Below are positions 26,431 through 35,780 of a stretch of 64,000 nt of DNA, one piece after another (the first letter of the stretch is position 1; the number at the start of each line of letters is the position of its first letter). A program made the position numbers and the translations under genes. The DNA is from Bordetella parapertussis (GTDB lineage: Bacteria > Pseudomonadota > Gammaproteobacteria > Burkholderiales > SG8-41), in the NCBI GenBank assembly GCA_945861275.1, contig CAMATZ010000004.1:1-64000 (forward strand), in the 5' to 3' direction. The notes under the pieces were generated by a model. The model made no database searches. It saw nothing but the letters and a program-made list of their open reading frames with translations, and was not told where the DNA came from.

Positions 26431-27048
26431 CTACCTGCCCTTGATGCCGCGCTGCGCCACATCAAGCACAATGGCCAGGCCTTTGACCAACGCGGCAAGT
26501 TTTGCTTCACGCGCCGCCAGGCCGCGCGGCAACGCCGGCACATGCACAAAACCCGCGCGAATCGGCCCATGATTTATGGCAATGCTGTGCATCAGTTGGT
26601 AAAAAACAGCGTTGCAAACGAACGCGCCTGCGCTCATCGACGATTCTGCGCGCAGCCCGGCGCGGCCCAGCGCATTCACGATATCCAGCACCGGCAGCGT
26701 GGAAAAATAAGCTGCCGGCGCGCGCGCGATCACAGGCTTGTCGCGGGGCTGTGCGCCGTCGTTATCCACAATTCGCGCATCGCATAAATTAATCGCAACA
26801 CGCTCAATACAAATCGCCGCCCGCTCCGCCGCCAGCCCCACGCACAGCACAATCTCAGGTTTTTCGCGCGCGATCAGCGCACGCAACTTGCGCGGCGCGC
26901 GCGCAAATGAAGTCGGCAGTTCCGCTGTAACCAGATCAAGATTGCCGCTGCGCGCCGCCATACACTTAGATAAGCGCCGCACCGCTGCATAGGAGGGGTT
27001 GATCGCATCGCCGCCGAAGGGGCTAAAACCGGTGACCAGCGCTTTCAT
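26431..27048 (-). CDS. pcp: Pyroglutamyl-peptidase I
   Basis: This 205-residue cysteine peptidase of family C15 removes N-terminal pyroglutamate. VTGFSPFGGDAINPS opens it, IERVAINLCDARIVDNDG holds the Glu, MSAGAFVCNAVFYQLMH the nucleophile Cys, and AGFVHVPALP the His. It is a little shorter than the usual 213-215 residues. It is convergent with the dioxygenase and is followed upstream by a Bug receptor on the same strand after 37 bp of AT-rich DNA. Confidence 0.9.
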   Translation of the reverse strand: MKALVTGFSPFGGDAINPSYAAVRRLSKCMAARSGNLDLVTAELPTSFARAPRKLRALIAREKPEIVLCVGLAAERAAICIERVAINLCDARIVDNDGAQPRDKPVIARAPAAYFSTLPVLDIVNALGRAGLRAESSMSAGAFVCNAVFYQLMHSIAINHGPIRAGFVHVPALPRGLAAREAKLAALVKGLAIVLDVAQRGIKGR

Positions 27049-27085
27049 ACGTAACCATTTGTTTTTATTAACAATTTTTTAATCC

Positions 27086-28087
27086 TTACTGCGGCTTGAT
27101 CCCCGCATCGCGCATCACCTTGCTCCAGCGCTGCGTTTCACTGCGTAAGAAATCGCCGAATACCGCGGGCGTTGACGCCAGCGCCTCCGCGCCCACACCT
27201 AATAAACGCTCCTGCACTTCGGGGAGCTTTAACACCTGCGTGAAGGCGCCGTTGAGTTTCGCCACGATTTCCCTGGGCGTGCCCTGTGGCGCGATGATGC
27301 CATACCAGCCATCCATCTCGAAACCTGGCACGGTCGCCGCGATCGCCGGCACACCCGGTGCGAGCTTGCTCGGTTCGCGCGAAGTTACGCCGAGCGGGCG
27401 TACCTTCGCCGCTTGTATCGTCGCATGCAAGGTGGGGATGGCCGAACACAGCAGGTGCACCTGTCCGCTTGCCAATTCGGTGACGGCAAAGATGCTGCTC
27501 TTGTACGGCACATGCAGCAAATCCACGCCAGCCATGCTCTTGAACATTTCCGCGCACATGTGCGGCGTCGAACCCTGCCCGCCCGAGGCATACAGCACCT
27601 GCCCGGGCCGTGCTTTGGCGTAGGCGATCAATTCCGCAATCGTTTTCACCGGCAGCGCCGGACTCGCCACGATGATGAAGGGCGTCGAAACCACGCGCGT
27701 CACCGGCACAAATTCCTTGTCCACCAAAAAACGCTGATACAACACCGTAGCCATCAACAGCGTCAGCGTCACCATGCCCAGCGTATATCCATCGGGTGCG
27801 GCCTTGGCGACGAGTTCGGCTGCGAGCAACCCGCTGACACCCGAGCGATTGTCCACCACGATTTGCCGCCCCAGCGTTTCAGAGAGTTTGACGCTGATGA
27901 TGCGCGCCACCACGTCAGAACCTGAGCCGGCGGCGGTGGGCGTGACCAGGCGTATGGGGCGCCACGGATACACCTCTGTCTGCGCGAAAGCATGGGTCGC
28001 ACACGCACATGACAGCGCCGCTACCGCCCAGGGTGCACTGATTCGCACCTTATTTGCCGACCTGATTGAGCAGCCGCGTAACTTCAT
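27086..28087 (-). CDS. Bug-family tripartite tricarboxylate receptor
   Basis: This receptor of about 333 residues starts at the ATG at 28087; an upstream start at 28117 is possible, and neither has a clear Shine-Dalgarno. The signal peptide ends ATHAFAQ. It then has WRPIRLVTPTAAGSGSD, VDNRSGVSGLLAAELVA and AAPDGYTLGMVT, and closes with MRDAGIKPQ. It is a periplasmic TTT receptor. On the same strand, upstream, are the LLM monooxygenase and a LysR regulator, so it may import the substrate of that enzyme. Confidence 0.87.
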   Translation of the reverse strand: MKLRGCSIRSANKVRISAPWAVAALSCACATHAFAQTEVYPWRPIRLVTPTAAGSGSDVVARIISVKLSETLGRQIVVDNRSGVSGLLAAELVAKAAPDGYTLGMVTLTLLMATVLYQRFLVDKEFVPVTRVVSTPFIIVASPALPVKTIAELIAYAKARPGQVLYASGGQGSTPHMCAEMFKSMAGVDLLHVPYKSSIFAVTELASGQVHLLCSAIPTLHATIQAAKVRPLGVTSREPSKLAPGVPAIAATVPGFEMDGWYGIIAPQGTPREIVAKLNGAFTQVLKLPEVQERLLGVGAEALASTPAVFGDFLRSETQRWSKVMRDAGIKPQ

Positions 28088-28171
28088 AGTAGTGACTACA
28101 CCCGTGCCGGGTATCAACGAAACCTCGTGTCATAGCTTTCTCGCTCTATTAAATTATTTTAAAACAGATAC

Positions 28172-29293
28172 TTACGCTACCTTCTGAGCTGCACCACCTG
28201 CCGCTATCGCAGCATTCACGCGCGGCATGACTTCATTCGCCATCAACGCCATCGAGCGCTTCGCCAACTGCGGATCGACCCAATCCATGCCCGCATAAAC
28301 CAGCTCGCCGAAGTCGCCGGCCTCCTCGCGCAGCCTGAGAATTTGATCGACCACGCTGTTCACGCTGCCATGCATCACCAGATTGTCGAGCACACGGTCT
28401 TCGGTGATCGCCGAATCCGGTTCCGACGGATCGTTCTTGAAAATGACCTGGCGCCTGGCATTGATCATTTTGTAGGTCAGCATTTTCCAGTAGTAACGGT
28501 AGGGGCTATTAGCGTCGTCGCGTCCGTAATTTTTCGCCACCTTGTCGTCGTCGGCAACGAATATCGTGCGCGCAATACGCCAGTCCGCCGGATCGGGTGC
28601 TTGGCCTGCCTTGCGCTTGCCTTCGCTGTAATTGGCCCAATGGCTCGGCAGCCATTTCGAAAACAAAAAATTCGCCGACAGCGGATGAAAATCACGCTGT
28701 CCCATCAAAGTGACACCCTTGGAATACGGTGCAACCACCGTGCCGACAATCTCCGGCCGCGGCTGCTGATAAGGCTTGTAGAGATGCCCGCGGCCGATGA
28801 GCAGATCCCGCGTGTTCTTGACTGTGACCTTGTAGCGGTTATCCGGAAGATCAATGTCGTACGGCGATTCGCCTTCCCAGATGGCGAGAATCACATCTAT
28901 ACATTCCGCAAACATTTTGTTGCGATCCTGATCGAGATTGCCCAGCGCCTCGGCATCGCAGCGCAGCGCACCCGCACTCACGCCGAAAATAAAGCGCCCC
29001 TTCGCCAGATGATCGAACATCGCCGCGTGGGAAGCGAACAGCACCGGATGCTGCTGCGACAGGTTCGAGGTGCCGGTGCCGAGCTTGATGGTTTTGGTAT
29101 CGCTGATCAGCGTCGCCAGAAACAGCAGACTGTTGGTGACGTTTTCGGTTTTTTCGGTGAGATGCTCGCCGACGAAAGCATCGTAAAAGCCAAGCTTGTC
29201 GGCAAGAATGATCGCCTCGCGGTCTTCCTGCAAGGTGTCGGTGCAACTGCGCTCCATCGGGTGCAGCGGCATGGTGAAGTAGCCTAATCGCAT
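28172..29293 (-). CDS. LLM-class flavin-dependent monooxygenase
   Basis: This 373-residue luciferase-like enzyme has MRLGYFTMPLHPMERS at the start, FYDAFVGEHLTEKTENVTN near residue 36, LGTGTSNLSQQHPVLFASH near 71, and FIFGVSAGALRCDAEALG. This set resembles long-chain LLM monooxygenases close to LimB/SsuD-type enzymes. It uses reduced flavin and oxygen. CAGGAGAACTTA precedes the ATG. A LysR gene ends 22 bp upstream on the same strand. The substrate is unknown. Confidence 0.87.
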   Translation of the reverse strand: MRLGYFTMPLHPMERSCTDTLQEDREAIILADKLGFYDAFVGEHLTEKTENVTNSLLFLATLISDTKTIKLGTGTSNLSQQHPVLFASHAAMFDHLAKGRFIFGVSAGALRCDAEALGNLDQDRNKMFAECIDVILAIWEGESPYDIDLPDNRYKVTVKNTRDLLIGRGHLYKPYQQPRPEIVGTVVAPYSKGVTLMGQRDFHPLSANFLFSKWLPSHWANYSEGKRKAGQAPDPADWRIARTIFVADDDKVAKNYGRDDANSPYRYYWKMLTYKMINARRQVIFKNDPSEPDSAITEDRVLDNLVMHGSVNSVVDQILRLREEAGDFGELVYAGMDWVDPQLAKRSMALMANEVMPRVNAAIAAGGAAQKVA

Positions 29294-29315
29294 TAAGTTC
29301 TCCTGAAGCAGTCAG

Positions 29316-30224
29316 TTATTTGCGTAAACGCTGCGCGTCCAACACGTCCGGGATGCGCGTAATTTCCACCAGAAAATCGATCATCACCCGCAGTTTGCGC
29401 GGCACATGGCGCGTCGGCGGATACACCACGCTGATCGGCTGGCCTTCCACCGCATAGGGCTTTAACACCTCGATCAAAGCGCCTGCGGCCAGATCATGGC
29501 GCAGCGTCCACCAGTTTGAATGCACCACGCCCAGCCCCAGCAGCCCGGCTTCGCGCACGGCGTCGCCGCCGGTTAACACCAGCGGTCCGCGCACCGCGAC
29601 CTCGATGCGCTTGCCTTTGACACTATACGGCCATACCGGAAACAGCGCGCTGGCGATGCAACGATGCTGCATTAAATCTTCCGGCGTCTGCGGCCTGCCA
29701 TACTGAGCAAAATACGCCGGCGACGCCGCGGTAACACGCGGCCCGCGATTCAACACACGCGTCACGTAACGTGGATTATTGATTTCACCGACCTGCACCG
29801 CAAGATCGAGGCCGCGCTCGATCAAATCCGCGTGACGGTCGTCCAGGCTCACATTCAGCACAATGTCAGGGTAGCGCTCGGTAAACTCCGCCGCGCGCGG
29901 CAGAAACGTCAGCCGCCCGAACAGCGCCGGAAACGACACCTTCAACTGGCCTTTGGGCACGTCGCCCGCGCCTTTCAGCGACGCTTCGGCATCTTCGATA
30001 TCGTTGAGTATCTGCAGGCAGCGTGCGTAGTAGTCGCGGCCGTCATCGTTCAGCGCCAGCTTGCGCGTAGACCGCACCAGCAGCTGTATGCCCAGCTCTT
30101 CTTCCAGCCGCGCCACGGCCTTCGCCACCGCCGAAACCGACACCCCGAGTTGTGTCGCCGCCGAGGTAAAGCTGCCGCTTTCAGCAACCTTCACAAAGGC
30201 CAGCATGCCCAGCAGTTTGTTCAC
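29316..30224 (-). CDS. LysR-family transcriptional regulator
   Basis: This 302-residue regulator has a winged-helix DNA-binding domain at residues 1-60 (LLGMLAFVKVAESGSFTSAA, VSVSAVAKAVARLEEELG) and a periplasmic-binding-like effector domain (PKGQLKVSFPALFGRLTFL, DLAVQVGEINNPRYVTRVL). It belongs to the CrgA-like LysR group. It is codirectional with the LLM monooxygenase, 22 bp downstream, and lies 30 bp after the molybdenum enzyme gene, so it probably controls its own cluster. Confidence 0.9.
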   Translation of the reverse strand: MNKLLGMLAFVKVAESGSFTSAATQLGVSVSAVAKAVARLEEELGIQLLVRSTRKLALNDDGRDYYARCLQILNDIEDAEASLKGAGDVPKGQLKVSFPALFGRLTFLPRAAEFTERYPDIVLNVSLDDRHADLIERGLDLAVQVGEINNPRYVTRVLNRGPRVTAASPAYFAQYGRPQTPEDLMQHRCIASALFPVWPYSVKGKRIEVAVRGPLVLTGGDAVREAGLLGLGVVHSNWWTLRHDLAAGALIEVLKPYAVEGQPISVVYPPTRHVPRKLRVMIDFLVEITRIPDVLDAQRLRK

Positions 30225-30254
30225 AACAATCCGATGTGGGACAAAAAATGCATT

Positions 30255-32579
30255 CTACAATTTTGGATCGCGCTGTGGGTTGTGCCTGGCGCGGTAAATT
30301 GCAGACCAGATTTTAGCCGGCGTCAGCGGCATGTCGAGGTGCGCGATGCCGAGTGGCCGCAACGCATCCATCACCGCGTTGGTCAATGCCGGCAAAGCGC
30401 CGGTGCAGCCAGCCTCCCCCATGCCTTTCACGCCCAACGGGCTTACCCGCGACGCCGTGGCGTGATGGTTCATATTAATGTCCCGTATCAGCCCCGCGCG
30501 TGGCAGGTAATAGTCGAGAAAGCTGCCGGTGAGCAGTTGCCCGCTGTTCGGGTCATACAACGCCTGCTCGCCAAACACCTGCCCCGCGCCTTGCAGGACC
30601 GCGCCATGCAGTTGGCCTTCGACGATAGTCTCATTAACCACCACACCGAAATCATCGGCGGTGACGTAGGACGCGATTGTCGTATGCCCGGTATCGGCAT
30701 CGATCTCGACTTCGGCGATATGGCAATCGTTGGGGAACGTCGCGCCGAACGAGCCTTCACCGATGATGCTGAACTTCGCGTCGCCAGCCAGTGCATCAAG
30801 CGCAGTGATGCTCGCGGGTTCGCTGCATCGAAATTCCCCCGCGGCATAGTGTATCTGCGAAGGCTCAACGCCCAGTTGCTCGGCCACCCTCCCCTTGCCC
30901 TGCTCGATCAATTTCAGCGCGGTGAGATAACAGATGGTGCCGACGCCAACGGTATTGCGCGAACCGCCGGTGTGGTTCCCAACGAGTGGCGGCGCATTAA
31001 GACCCTGGCGCACCGTCACACGTTCGGCAGGAATCTCCAGCGCCCCGGCGACCAGCATGGCAAGCGTGGTTTCGTGCCCTTGTCCCTGCGAATGCGACAC
31101 CGCGTGTACCGTCACGCGCCCTTCGCGATCCACTTCCAATGCAACTTGATCGCGGTTGTACATACCGGCATTGGTAGTCTCAATCACCGTGGCAATGCCG
31201 CGGCCTCGCAGCTTGCCTGCCTTTGCGGACGCCGCCTGGCGCGCAGGATAGCCATTGCTGTCGGCGGCTGCCAGTGCCTTGTCCATCAACCCCGCAAAGT
31301 CAGCAATTTCATACACCGAGCCAGTGGGTGTTTTATACGGAAATGCTGCCATGGGTATGTAGTTGCGCCGGCGCAATTCGACGGCATCCATGCCCACTTC
31401 AGCCGCCGCCTGACTCGCCAGCCGTTCGACCACATACGCGATATCCGGCCGCCCGGCGCCGCGATAGTTACCGATGGGCGCCGCATTGGTCAGCGCGACC
31501 CGCCAGCGACCATGCAACGCCGGTATGCGGTAAGCGCCGGTAAAGCTGACGATCGGATTGCGTATGGTCGCCGCTGCCGCGGGGGGCGTCATATAGGCGC
31601 CAACCTCGGCAATCCAGTCGAGGCGCATCGCCAAAAATTTCCCGTTCGCATCCAGCGCCAGTTCGCCGTCGATCACACTGCCACGGCCGTGGTTGTCCGC
31701 CAGAAAAGCTTCAGCGCGCGTCGAAATCCACTTTACCGGCCGCCCGCTGGCGCGCGCCGCCATCATCGCCACGCAATACTCCGGGTAACCCATGCTGCGG
31801 CAGCCAAAACCACCGCCTACATCGTGCGCCACGATTTTAAGTTTGTCCTCCGGCACTTGGGTATAGCCCGACAGTTGCATGCGCAGCATGTTCGCGCCTT
31901 GCACGCAGGCATGTATGGTGTAGCTTTCAGAACGAGCATCGAATGCGACCAGACACGCGCGCGGTTCCAGAGGGCTGGGCACCACCCGCGCGCTGGTAAG
32001 CCGCAGACGGGTCACATGCGACGCGATCGCGAAAGCTGCCTCTGTTGCGGCAGCGTCTCCTGCTTCGCATTCGAACGGCATGTTGCGGGGTATATGTTCG
32101 TGGAGCAGCGGCGCCTCTGGTGCAAGCGCGCCTTCGCCGTCAACCACACAAGGCAAATCTGCGTATTCAATATCGATCAGCGCGCAGGCATCCTGCGCCA
32201 GGTGCGCTGACGCGGCAACCACGAACGCCACCGGCTCGCCGGCAAAGCGCACGCGCTGATGAGCCAATACAGGCCACTGCGGCAGCAACGGCCGCGCGCC
32301 GTTCTTGCCAGTGAAAGTAAAAAAACTCACGGGCTGCACGTAGCCGGCGCGCACAGCATCATCGCCGGTGAGTACGACATGGACGCCGGGGAGCATTTTC
32401 GCCGCCGTGATGTTGACGGCAACAATGCGGGCATGCGCTCGCTCCGAGCGCAGGAAATGCCCATACAACTGCCCGGGCAAATTCCAGTCGGCGGCATATT
32501 TGCCGTTGCCGGTGATGAGGCGGTAGTCTTCCAGCCGCGACACCCGCGCGCCGCTTACGTCAAAGAAAGGTGAGTTCAT
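30255..32579 (-). CDS. Molybdenum hydroxylase large subunit (CoxL/XdhB-like), orphan
   Basis: The product is about 774 residues from the ATG at 32579; the frame opens at 32645, and the start is unsure. It has VSRLEDYRLITGNGKYAAD at the N-terminus, HDVGGGFGCRSMGYPEYCV and NYRGAGRPDIAYVVERLAS in the molybdopterin domains, SHSQGQGHETTLAMLVAGA, and GVKGMGEAGCTGALPALTN with the catalytic Glu near the C-terminus. These enzymes hydroxylate CO, aldehydes or N-heterocycles, but normally need an FAD subunit and a 2Fe-2S subunit, and neither is adjacent. It is divergent from grpE across 226 bp. Confidence 0.88.
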   Translation of the reverse strand: MNSPFFDVSGARVSRLEDYRLITGNGKYAADWNLPGQLYGHFLRSERAHARIVAVNITAAKMLPGVHVVLTGDDAVRAGYVQPVSFFTFTGKNGARPLLPQWPVLAHQRVRFAGEPVAFVVAASAHLAQDACALIDIEYADLPCVVDGEGALAPEAPLLHEHIPRNMPFECEAGDAAATEAAFAIASHVTRLRLTSARVVPSPLEPRACLVAFDARSESYTIHACVQGANMLRMQLSGYTQVPEDKLKIVAHDVGGGFGCRSMGYPEYCVAMMAARASGRPVKWISTRAEAFLADNHGRGSVIDGELALDANGKFLAMRLDWIAEVGAYMTPPAAAATIRNPIVSFTGAYRIPALHGRWRVALTNAAPIGNYRGAGRPDIAYVVERLASQAAAEVGMDAVELRRRNYIPMAAFPYKTPTGSVYEIADFAGLMDKALAAADSNGYPARQAASAKAGKLRGRGIATVIETTNAGMYNRDQVALEVDREGRVTVHAVSHSQGQGHETTLAMLVAGALEIPAERVTVRQGLNAPPLVGNHTGGSRNTVGVGTICYLTALKLIEQGKGRVAEQLGVEPSQIHYAAGEFRCSEPASITALDALAGDAKFSIIGEGSFGATFPNDCHIAEVEIDADTGHTTIASYVTADDFGVVVNETIVEGQLHGAVLQGAGQVFGEQALYDPNSGQLLTGSFLDYYLPRAGLIRDINMNHHATASRVSPLGVKGMGEAGCTGALPALTNAVMDALRPLGIAHLDMPLTPAKIWSAIYRARHNPQRDPKL

Positions 32580-32751
32580 TGCGTCTTTCATTTTCTGGAA
32601 TACCCCGCCAGCAACCTGCTCATGCAGTCTTGGTAGAGTACCCATTCAAAGAAGGCGAATCCAGCCGCCTTATTTCAAACGTCGCCGACTATGAAGCGTA
32701 TTTCATTTAAAAACAATCACTTACAATTTTTCATAAAATTCGTTTTCGGCG

Positions 32752-32778
32752 CTTGAATTCGGCAACTCCACCCCAATT
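32752..32778 (+). promoter_or_regulatory. Sigma-32-type heat-shock promoter for grpE
   Basis: CTTGAA (32752-32757), a 13-base spacer and CCCCAATT (32771-32778) match the sigma-32 consensus (CTTGAAA, 11-15 bases, CCCCATNT). It ends 28 bp before the grpE ATG, as expected for the heat-shock operon. Confidence 0.75.
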
Positions 32779-32805
32779 TGGTAAAGGTTAATCGGAGACC
32801 CAGGC

Positions 32806-33342
32806 ATGACTGAATCACCCCACAATGTATCCACTGCACAGCCGGAACCGGCGCCCGGAGCAGACGAGCAAGGGCAGCCGACGCTCGAAGAGTTGCTGCA
32901 AAAAGCCGAAGCCGCCGCGCAGGAACACCGCGACGCATTTTTGCGCGCCAAAGCCGAAACCGAAAACATGCGCAAGCGTGCGCAAACCGATGTCGCCGCC
33001 GCGCACAAATACGCGGTGGAAAATTTTGCCACCGAGTTGCTGGCAGTGAAAGACAGTCTTGAGGCCGCACTGTCGACTGAAAACGCTTCGGCGGAAAATC
33101 TTAGAAGCGGCGTCGAACTTACGCTAAAACAATTGAAGGCCGCATTCGACAAATACAATCTTGCCGAAGAAAATCCGGTCAGCCAAAAATTCGACCCGCA
33201 TCGCCATCAGGCGATCAGCATGGTTGAAGCCGAAGCCGAGCCCAACACCGTGGTCAGCGTTTTGCAAAAAGGCTACAAGCTGAATGATCGCGTGATCCGC
33301 CCGGCGCTGGTTACTGTAGCCAAGGCTAAAGCGGAAGCGTGA
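32806..33342 (+). CDS. grpE: Nucleotide exchange factor GrpE
   Basis: The product has 178 residues: an acidic Pro-rich N-terminus, a long coiled coil (about 30-95: [33 protein letters not shown]) and a beta domain ([39 protein letters not shown]). It releases ADP from DnaK. Start after TCGGAGACCCAGGC. It is first in the grpE-dnaK-dnaJ set behind a sigma-32-like promoter. Confidence 0.96.
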   Translation: MTESPHNVSTAQPEPAPGADEQGQPTLEELLQKAEAAAQEHRDAFLRAKAETENMRKRAQTDVAAAHKYAVENFATELLAVKDSLEAALSTENASAENLRSGVELTLKQLKAAFDKYNLAEENPVSQKFDPHRHQAISMVEAEAEPNTVVSVLQKGYKLNDRVIRPALVTVAKAKAEA

Positions 33343-33367
33343 TTGAAACCGACGACTTTATCCCCAT
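33342..33367 (+). promoter_or_regulatory. Second sigma-32-type promoter, ahead of dnaK
   Basis: ATTGAA (33342-33347), a 14-base spacer and CCCCAT (33362-33367) resemble a heat-shock promoter. The upstream element overlaps the grpE stop codon, and the site lies 40 bp before the dnaK ATG. It would let dnaK exceed grpE during heat shock. Confidence 0.6.
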
Positions 33368-33406
33368 ATAAATCACATCGAAAACTTTGCAGACTAGGGT
33401 AATAAA

Positions 33407-35359
33407 ATGAGCAAAATCATAGGCATAGACTTGGGCACCACCAACTCCTGCGTGGCCATTATGGAAAACGGCGTACCGAAGGTGATTGAAAACTCGGAAG
33501 GCGCGCGCACCACGCCGTCGATCGTGGCGTACATGGACGATGGCGAAATTCTCACCGGCGCGCCGGGCAAGCGTCAGGCCGTTACCAACCCGAAGAACAC
33601 CTTGTATGCGGTGAAGCGTCTGATCGGCCGCCGCTTCGAGGAAAAAGAGGTGCAGAAAGACCTCGACCTGATGCCCTACAAGATCGTCAAGGCCAGCAAC
33701 GGCGACGCTTGGGTGGAAGTGCGCGGCAAGCAGATCGCCTCACAGGAAGTGTCCGCGCAAGTGCTGATCAAGATGAAAAAGACCGCCGAAGATTATCTCG
33801 GTGAGTCAGTCACTGAAGCCGTGATCACGGTGCCCGCTTACTTCAACGACTCGCAGCGTCAGGCCACCAAAGACGCGGGCCGCATCGCAGGTCTCGACGT
33901 CAAACGTATTATCAATGAGCCGACGGCGGCAGCTCTGGCCTTCGGCATGGACAAGAAAAAAGGCGACCGCAAGATCGCCGTGTATGACCTCGGCGGCGGC
34001 ACCTTTGACGTGTCCATCATCGAGATCGCCGAAATCGATGGCGAACATCAATTCGAAGTGCTGTCCACCAACGGTGACACTTTCCTCGGCGGCGAAGATT
34101 TCGACCAGCGCCTGATGGATTACCTGTGCGACGAATTCAAAAAAGAATCCGGCGTCGATCTGCGCAAAGACATGCTGGCACTGCAGCGGCTGAAAGACGC
34201 AGCGGAGAAAGCGAAGATTGAGCTGTCGAGCTCGCAACAAACCGAAGTGAATCTGCCGTACATCACCGCGGATCAATCCGGACCGAAGCATCTGGCGATC
34301 AAGATTACCCGCGCGAAGTTTGAGTCACTGGTCGAGGAATTGATCGAACGCACCATCAAGCCCTGCGAAATCGCGATCAAGGACGCCGGTGTGAAGATTT
34401 CCGAAATCGAAGATGTAATTCTGGTTGGCGGCCAGACGCGCATGCCGAAGGTGCAGGAAAAGGTTAAAGAAGTGTTCGGTAAAGAGCCGCGCAAAGACGT
34501 GAACCCGGATGAAGCTGTCGCGGTGGGTGCTGCGATTCAGGCTGGCGTGTTAAAAGGCGACGTCAAGGACGTGCTGCTGCTCGACGTGACGCCGCTGTCG
34601 CTGGGCATCGAAACGCTGGGCAGTGTCATGACCAAGCTTATCCAGAAAAACACCACCATCCCGACCAAGGCAAATCAGGTGTTTTCGACCGCCGAAGACA
34701 ATCAGACCGCGGTGACCATCCATGTGCTGCAAGGCGAGCGCGAAATCGCCAAGGCCAATAAGTCACTGGGCCAGTTCAACCTCACCGACATTCCGCCGTC
34801 GCAGCGCGGCATGCCGCAGATTGAAGTGACGTTCGACATTGACGCCAACGGCATTCTGCACGTGTCGGCCAAGGACAAAGCCACCGGCAAGGAAAACAAG
34901 ATCAAGATTCAGGCAAGCTCCGGACTCAGCGAGGAAGAAATTCAGCGCATGGTTAAAGACGCCGAAGCGCATGCTGAAGAGGACAAAAAAGTGCTGGAAC
35001 TGGTTACCGCGCGCAATCAGTGCGATGCGCTGGTGCATTCAGTGAAAAAAATGTTCAAGGATCACGGCGAGCAATTGTCGGCGGATGAGAAATCCAAGAT
35101 TGAAGGCGCGCTGAAGGATGCCGAAGAGGCGCTGAAGTCCGACGACAAGGACAGTATCGAAGCCAAATCCAAATCACTCGCGGAAGCCTCGCAAAAACTG
35201 GCCGAAAAAATGTATGCGCAGGAGCAGGCGAAGCAGCAAGCGGAATCTGCCGCGGCGGGCAGCGCGGCGGGCGGCGGTGATGCAAAAGCCGAGTCAGCCA
35301 AGAAAGATGACAGCAACGTGGTGGATGCTGAATACACCGAGGTGAAGGACAAGAAATGA
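33407..35359 (+). CDS. dnaK: Molecular chaperone DnaK (Hsp70)
   Basis: This 650-residue chaperone has [18 protein letters not shown] at the start, [39 protein letters not shown] and [19 protein letters not shown] in the ATPase domain (to about 385). The substrate-binding domain ([20 protein letters not shown]) and a helical lid follow, with an Ala/Gly-rich tail ending [11 protein letters not shown]. It folds and refolds proteins with GrpE and DnaJ. A four-helix-bundle cassette begins 2 bp after the stop and separates it from dnaJ. Confidence 0.98.
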   Translation: MSKIIGIDLGTTNSCVAIMENGVPKVIENSEGARTTPSIVAYMDDGEILTGAPGKRQAVTNPKNTLYAVKRLIGRRFEEKEVQKDLDLMPYKIVKASNGDAWVEVRGKQIASQEVSAQVLIKMKKTAEDYLGESVTEAVITVPAYFNDSQRQATKDAGRIAGLDVKRIINEPTAAALAFGMDKKKGDRKIAVYDLGGGTFDVSIIEIAEIDGEHQFEVLSTNGDTFLGGEDFDQRLMDYLCDEFKKESGVDLRKDMLALQRLKDAAEKAKIELSSSQQTEVNLPYITADQSGPKHLAIKITRAKFESLVEELIERTIKPCEIAIKDAGVKISEIEDVILVGGQTRMPKVQEKVKEVFGKEPRKDVNPDEAVAVGAAIQAGVLKGDVKDVLLLDVTPLSLGIETLGSVMTKLIQKNTTIPTKANQVFSTAEDNQTAVTIHVLQGEREIAKANKSLGQFNLTDIPPSQRGMPQIEVTFDIDANGILHVSAKDKATGKENKIKIQASSGLSEEEIQRMVKDAEAHAEEDKKVLELVTARNQCDALVHSVKKMFKDHGEQLSADEKSKIEGALKDAEEALKSDDKDSIEAKSKSLAEASQKLAEKMYAQEQAKQQAESAAAGSAAGGGDAKAESAKKDDSNVVDAEYTEVKDKK

Positions 35360-35360
35360 T

Positions 35361-35771
35361 GCGTGAAGAGTGAAGGGTGAAGGGTGAAGCGTAACCACCG
35401 TAGTTTGCGAGCTTGGCAGCAATCGGTTGAGTTGGTTAGCGACATCTATCGCCTGACTGCCAATTTCCCCGATACCGAACGGTTTGGCCTTACCTCGCAG
35501 ATGCGGCGCGCAGCCATATCCGCACCTGCAAATATAGCCGAAGGTTCGGCGCGCGCAGGCACAAAGGAGCTTCTTCATTTCCTTAGTATTTCAAGTGGAT
35601 CATTATCCGAATTGGATACATTGCTGGAAGTGGCTAATCAACTGGGATACGTGAGAGACTCACTGGCGATTCAAACCAAGATCGATGCAGTTTCAGGGCT
35701 AATCATGGGGCTACGTGCATCGTTACTGAAAAAGGTTTGACCCTTCCCTCTTCTCTCTTCCCTCTTCACGC
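35361..35771. mobile_element. Inverted-repeat-flanked cassette in the dnaK-dnaJ spacer
   Basis: A GAAG-rich arm at 35361-35391 (starting GCGTGAAGAGTGAAGG) is mirrored at 35741-35771 (ending CCCTCTTCACGC); 25 of 31 positions pair. The 411-bp unit fills the spacer between the dnaK stop at 35359 and the dnaJ ATG at 35781 and holds one gene. It carries no transposase. Spread by homologous exchange or an unknown mechanism is inferred; the repeats also supply the purine-rich ribosome binding site of the inside gene. Confidence 0.55.
35384..35740 (+). CDS. Four-helix-bundle protein (23S rRNA intervening-sequence protein family)
   Basis: The product has 118 residues from a GTG at 35384, directly after [50 protein letters not shown] and [20 protein letters not shown] are the hallmarks of the S23/IVP four-helix-bundle family (relatives include the Avd protein of diversity-generating retroelements). 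The biochemical role is not known; homologues form pentameric bundles. No rRNA or reverse transcriptase is nearby. It sits oddly between dnaK and dnaJ. Confidence 0.88.
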   Translation: MKRNHRSLRAWQQSVELVSDIYRLTANFPDTERFGLTSQMRRAAISAPANIAEGSARAGTKELLHFLSISSGSLSELDTLLEVANQLGYVRDSLAIQTKIDAVSGLIMGLRASLLKKV

Positions 35772-35780
35772 TCTAACAAC

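Noticed and set aside
29832-32210. A 792-codon open frame on the plus strand
   Set aside because: It lies antisense to the LysR gene and the molybdenum hydroxylase, whose motifs are certain. Its product is rich in His, Arg and Gln without family sequence, the usual by-product of GC-rich codon use.
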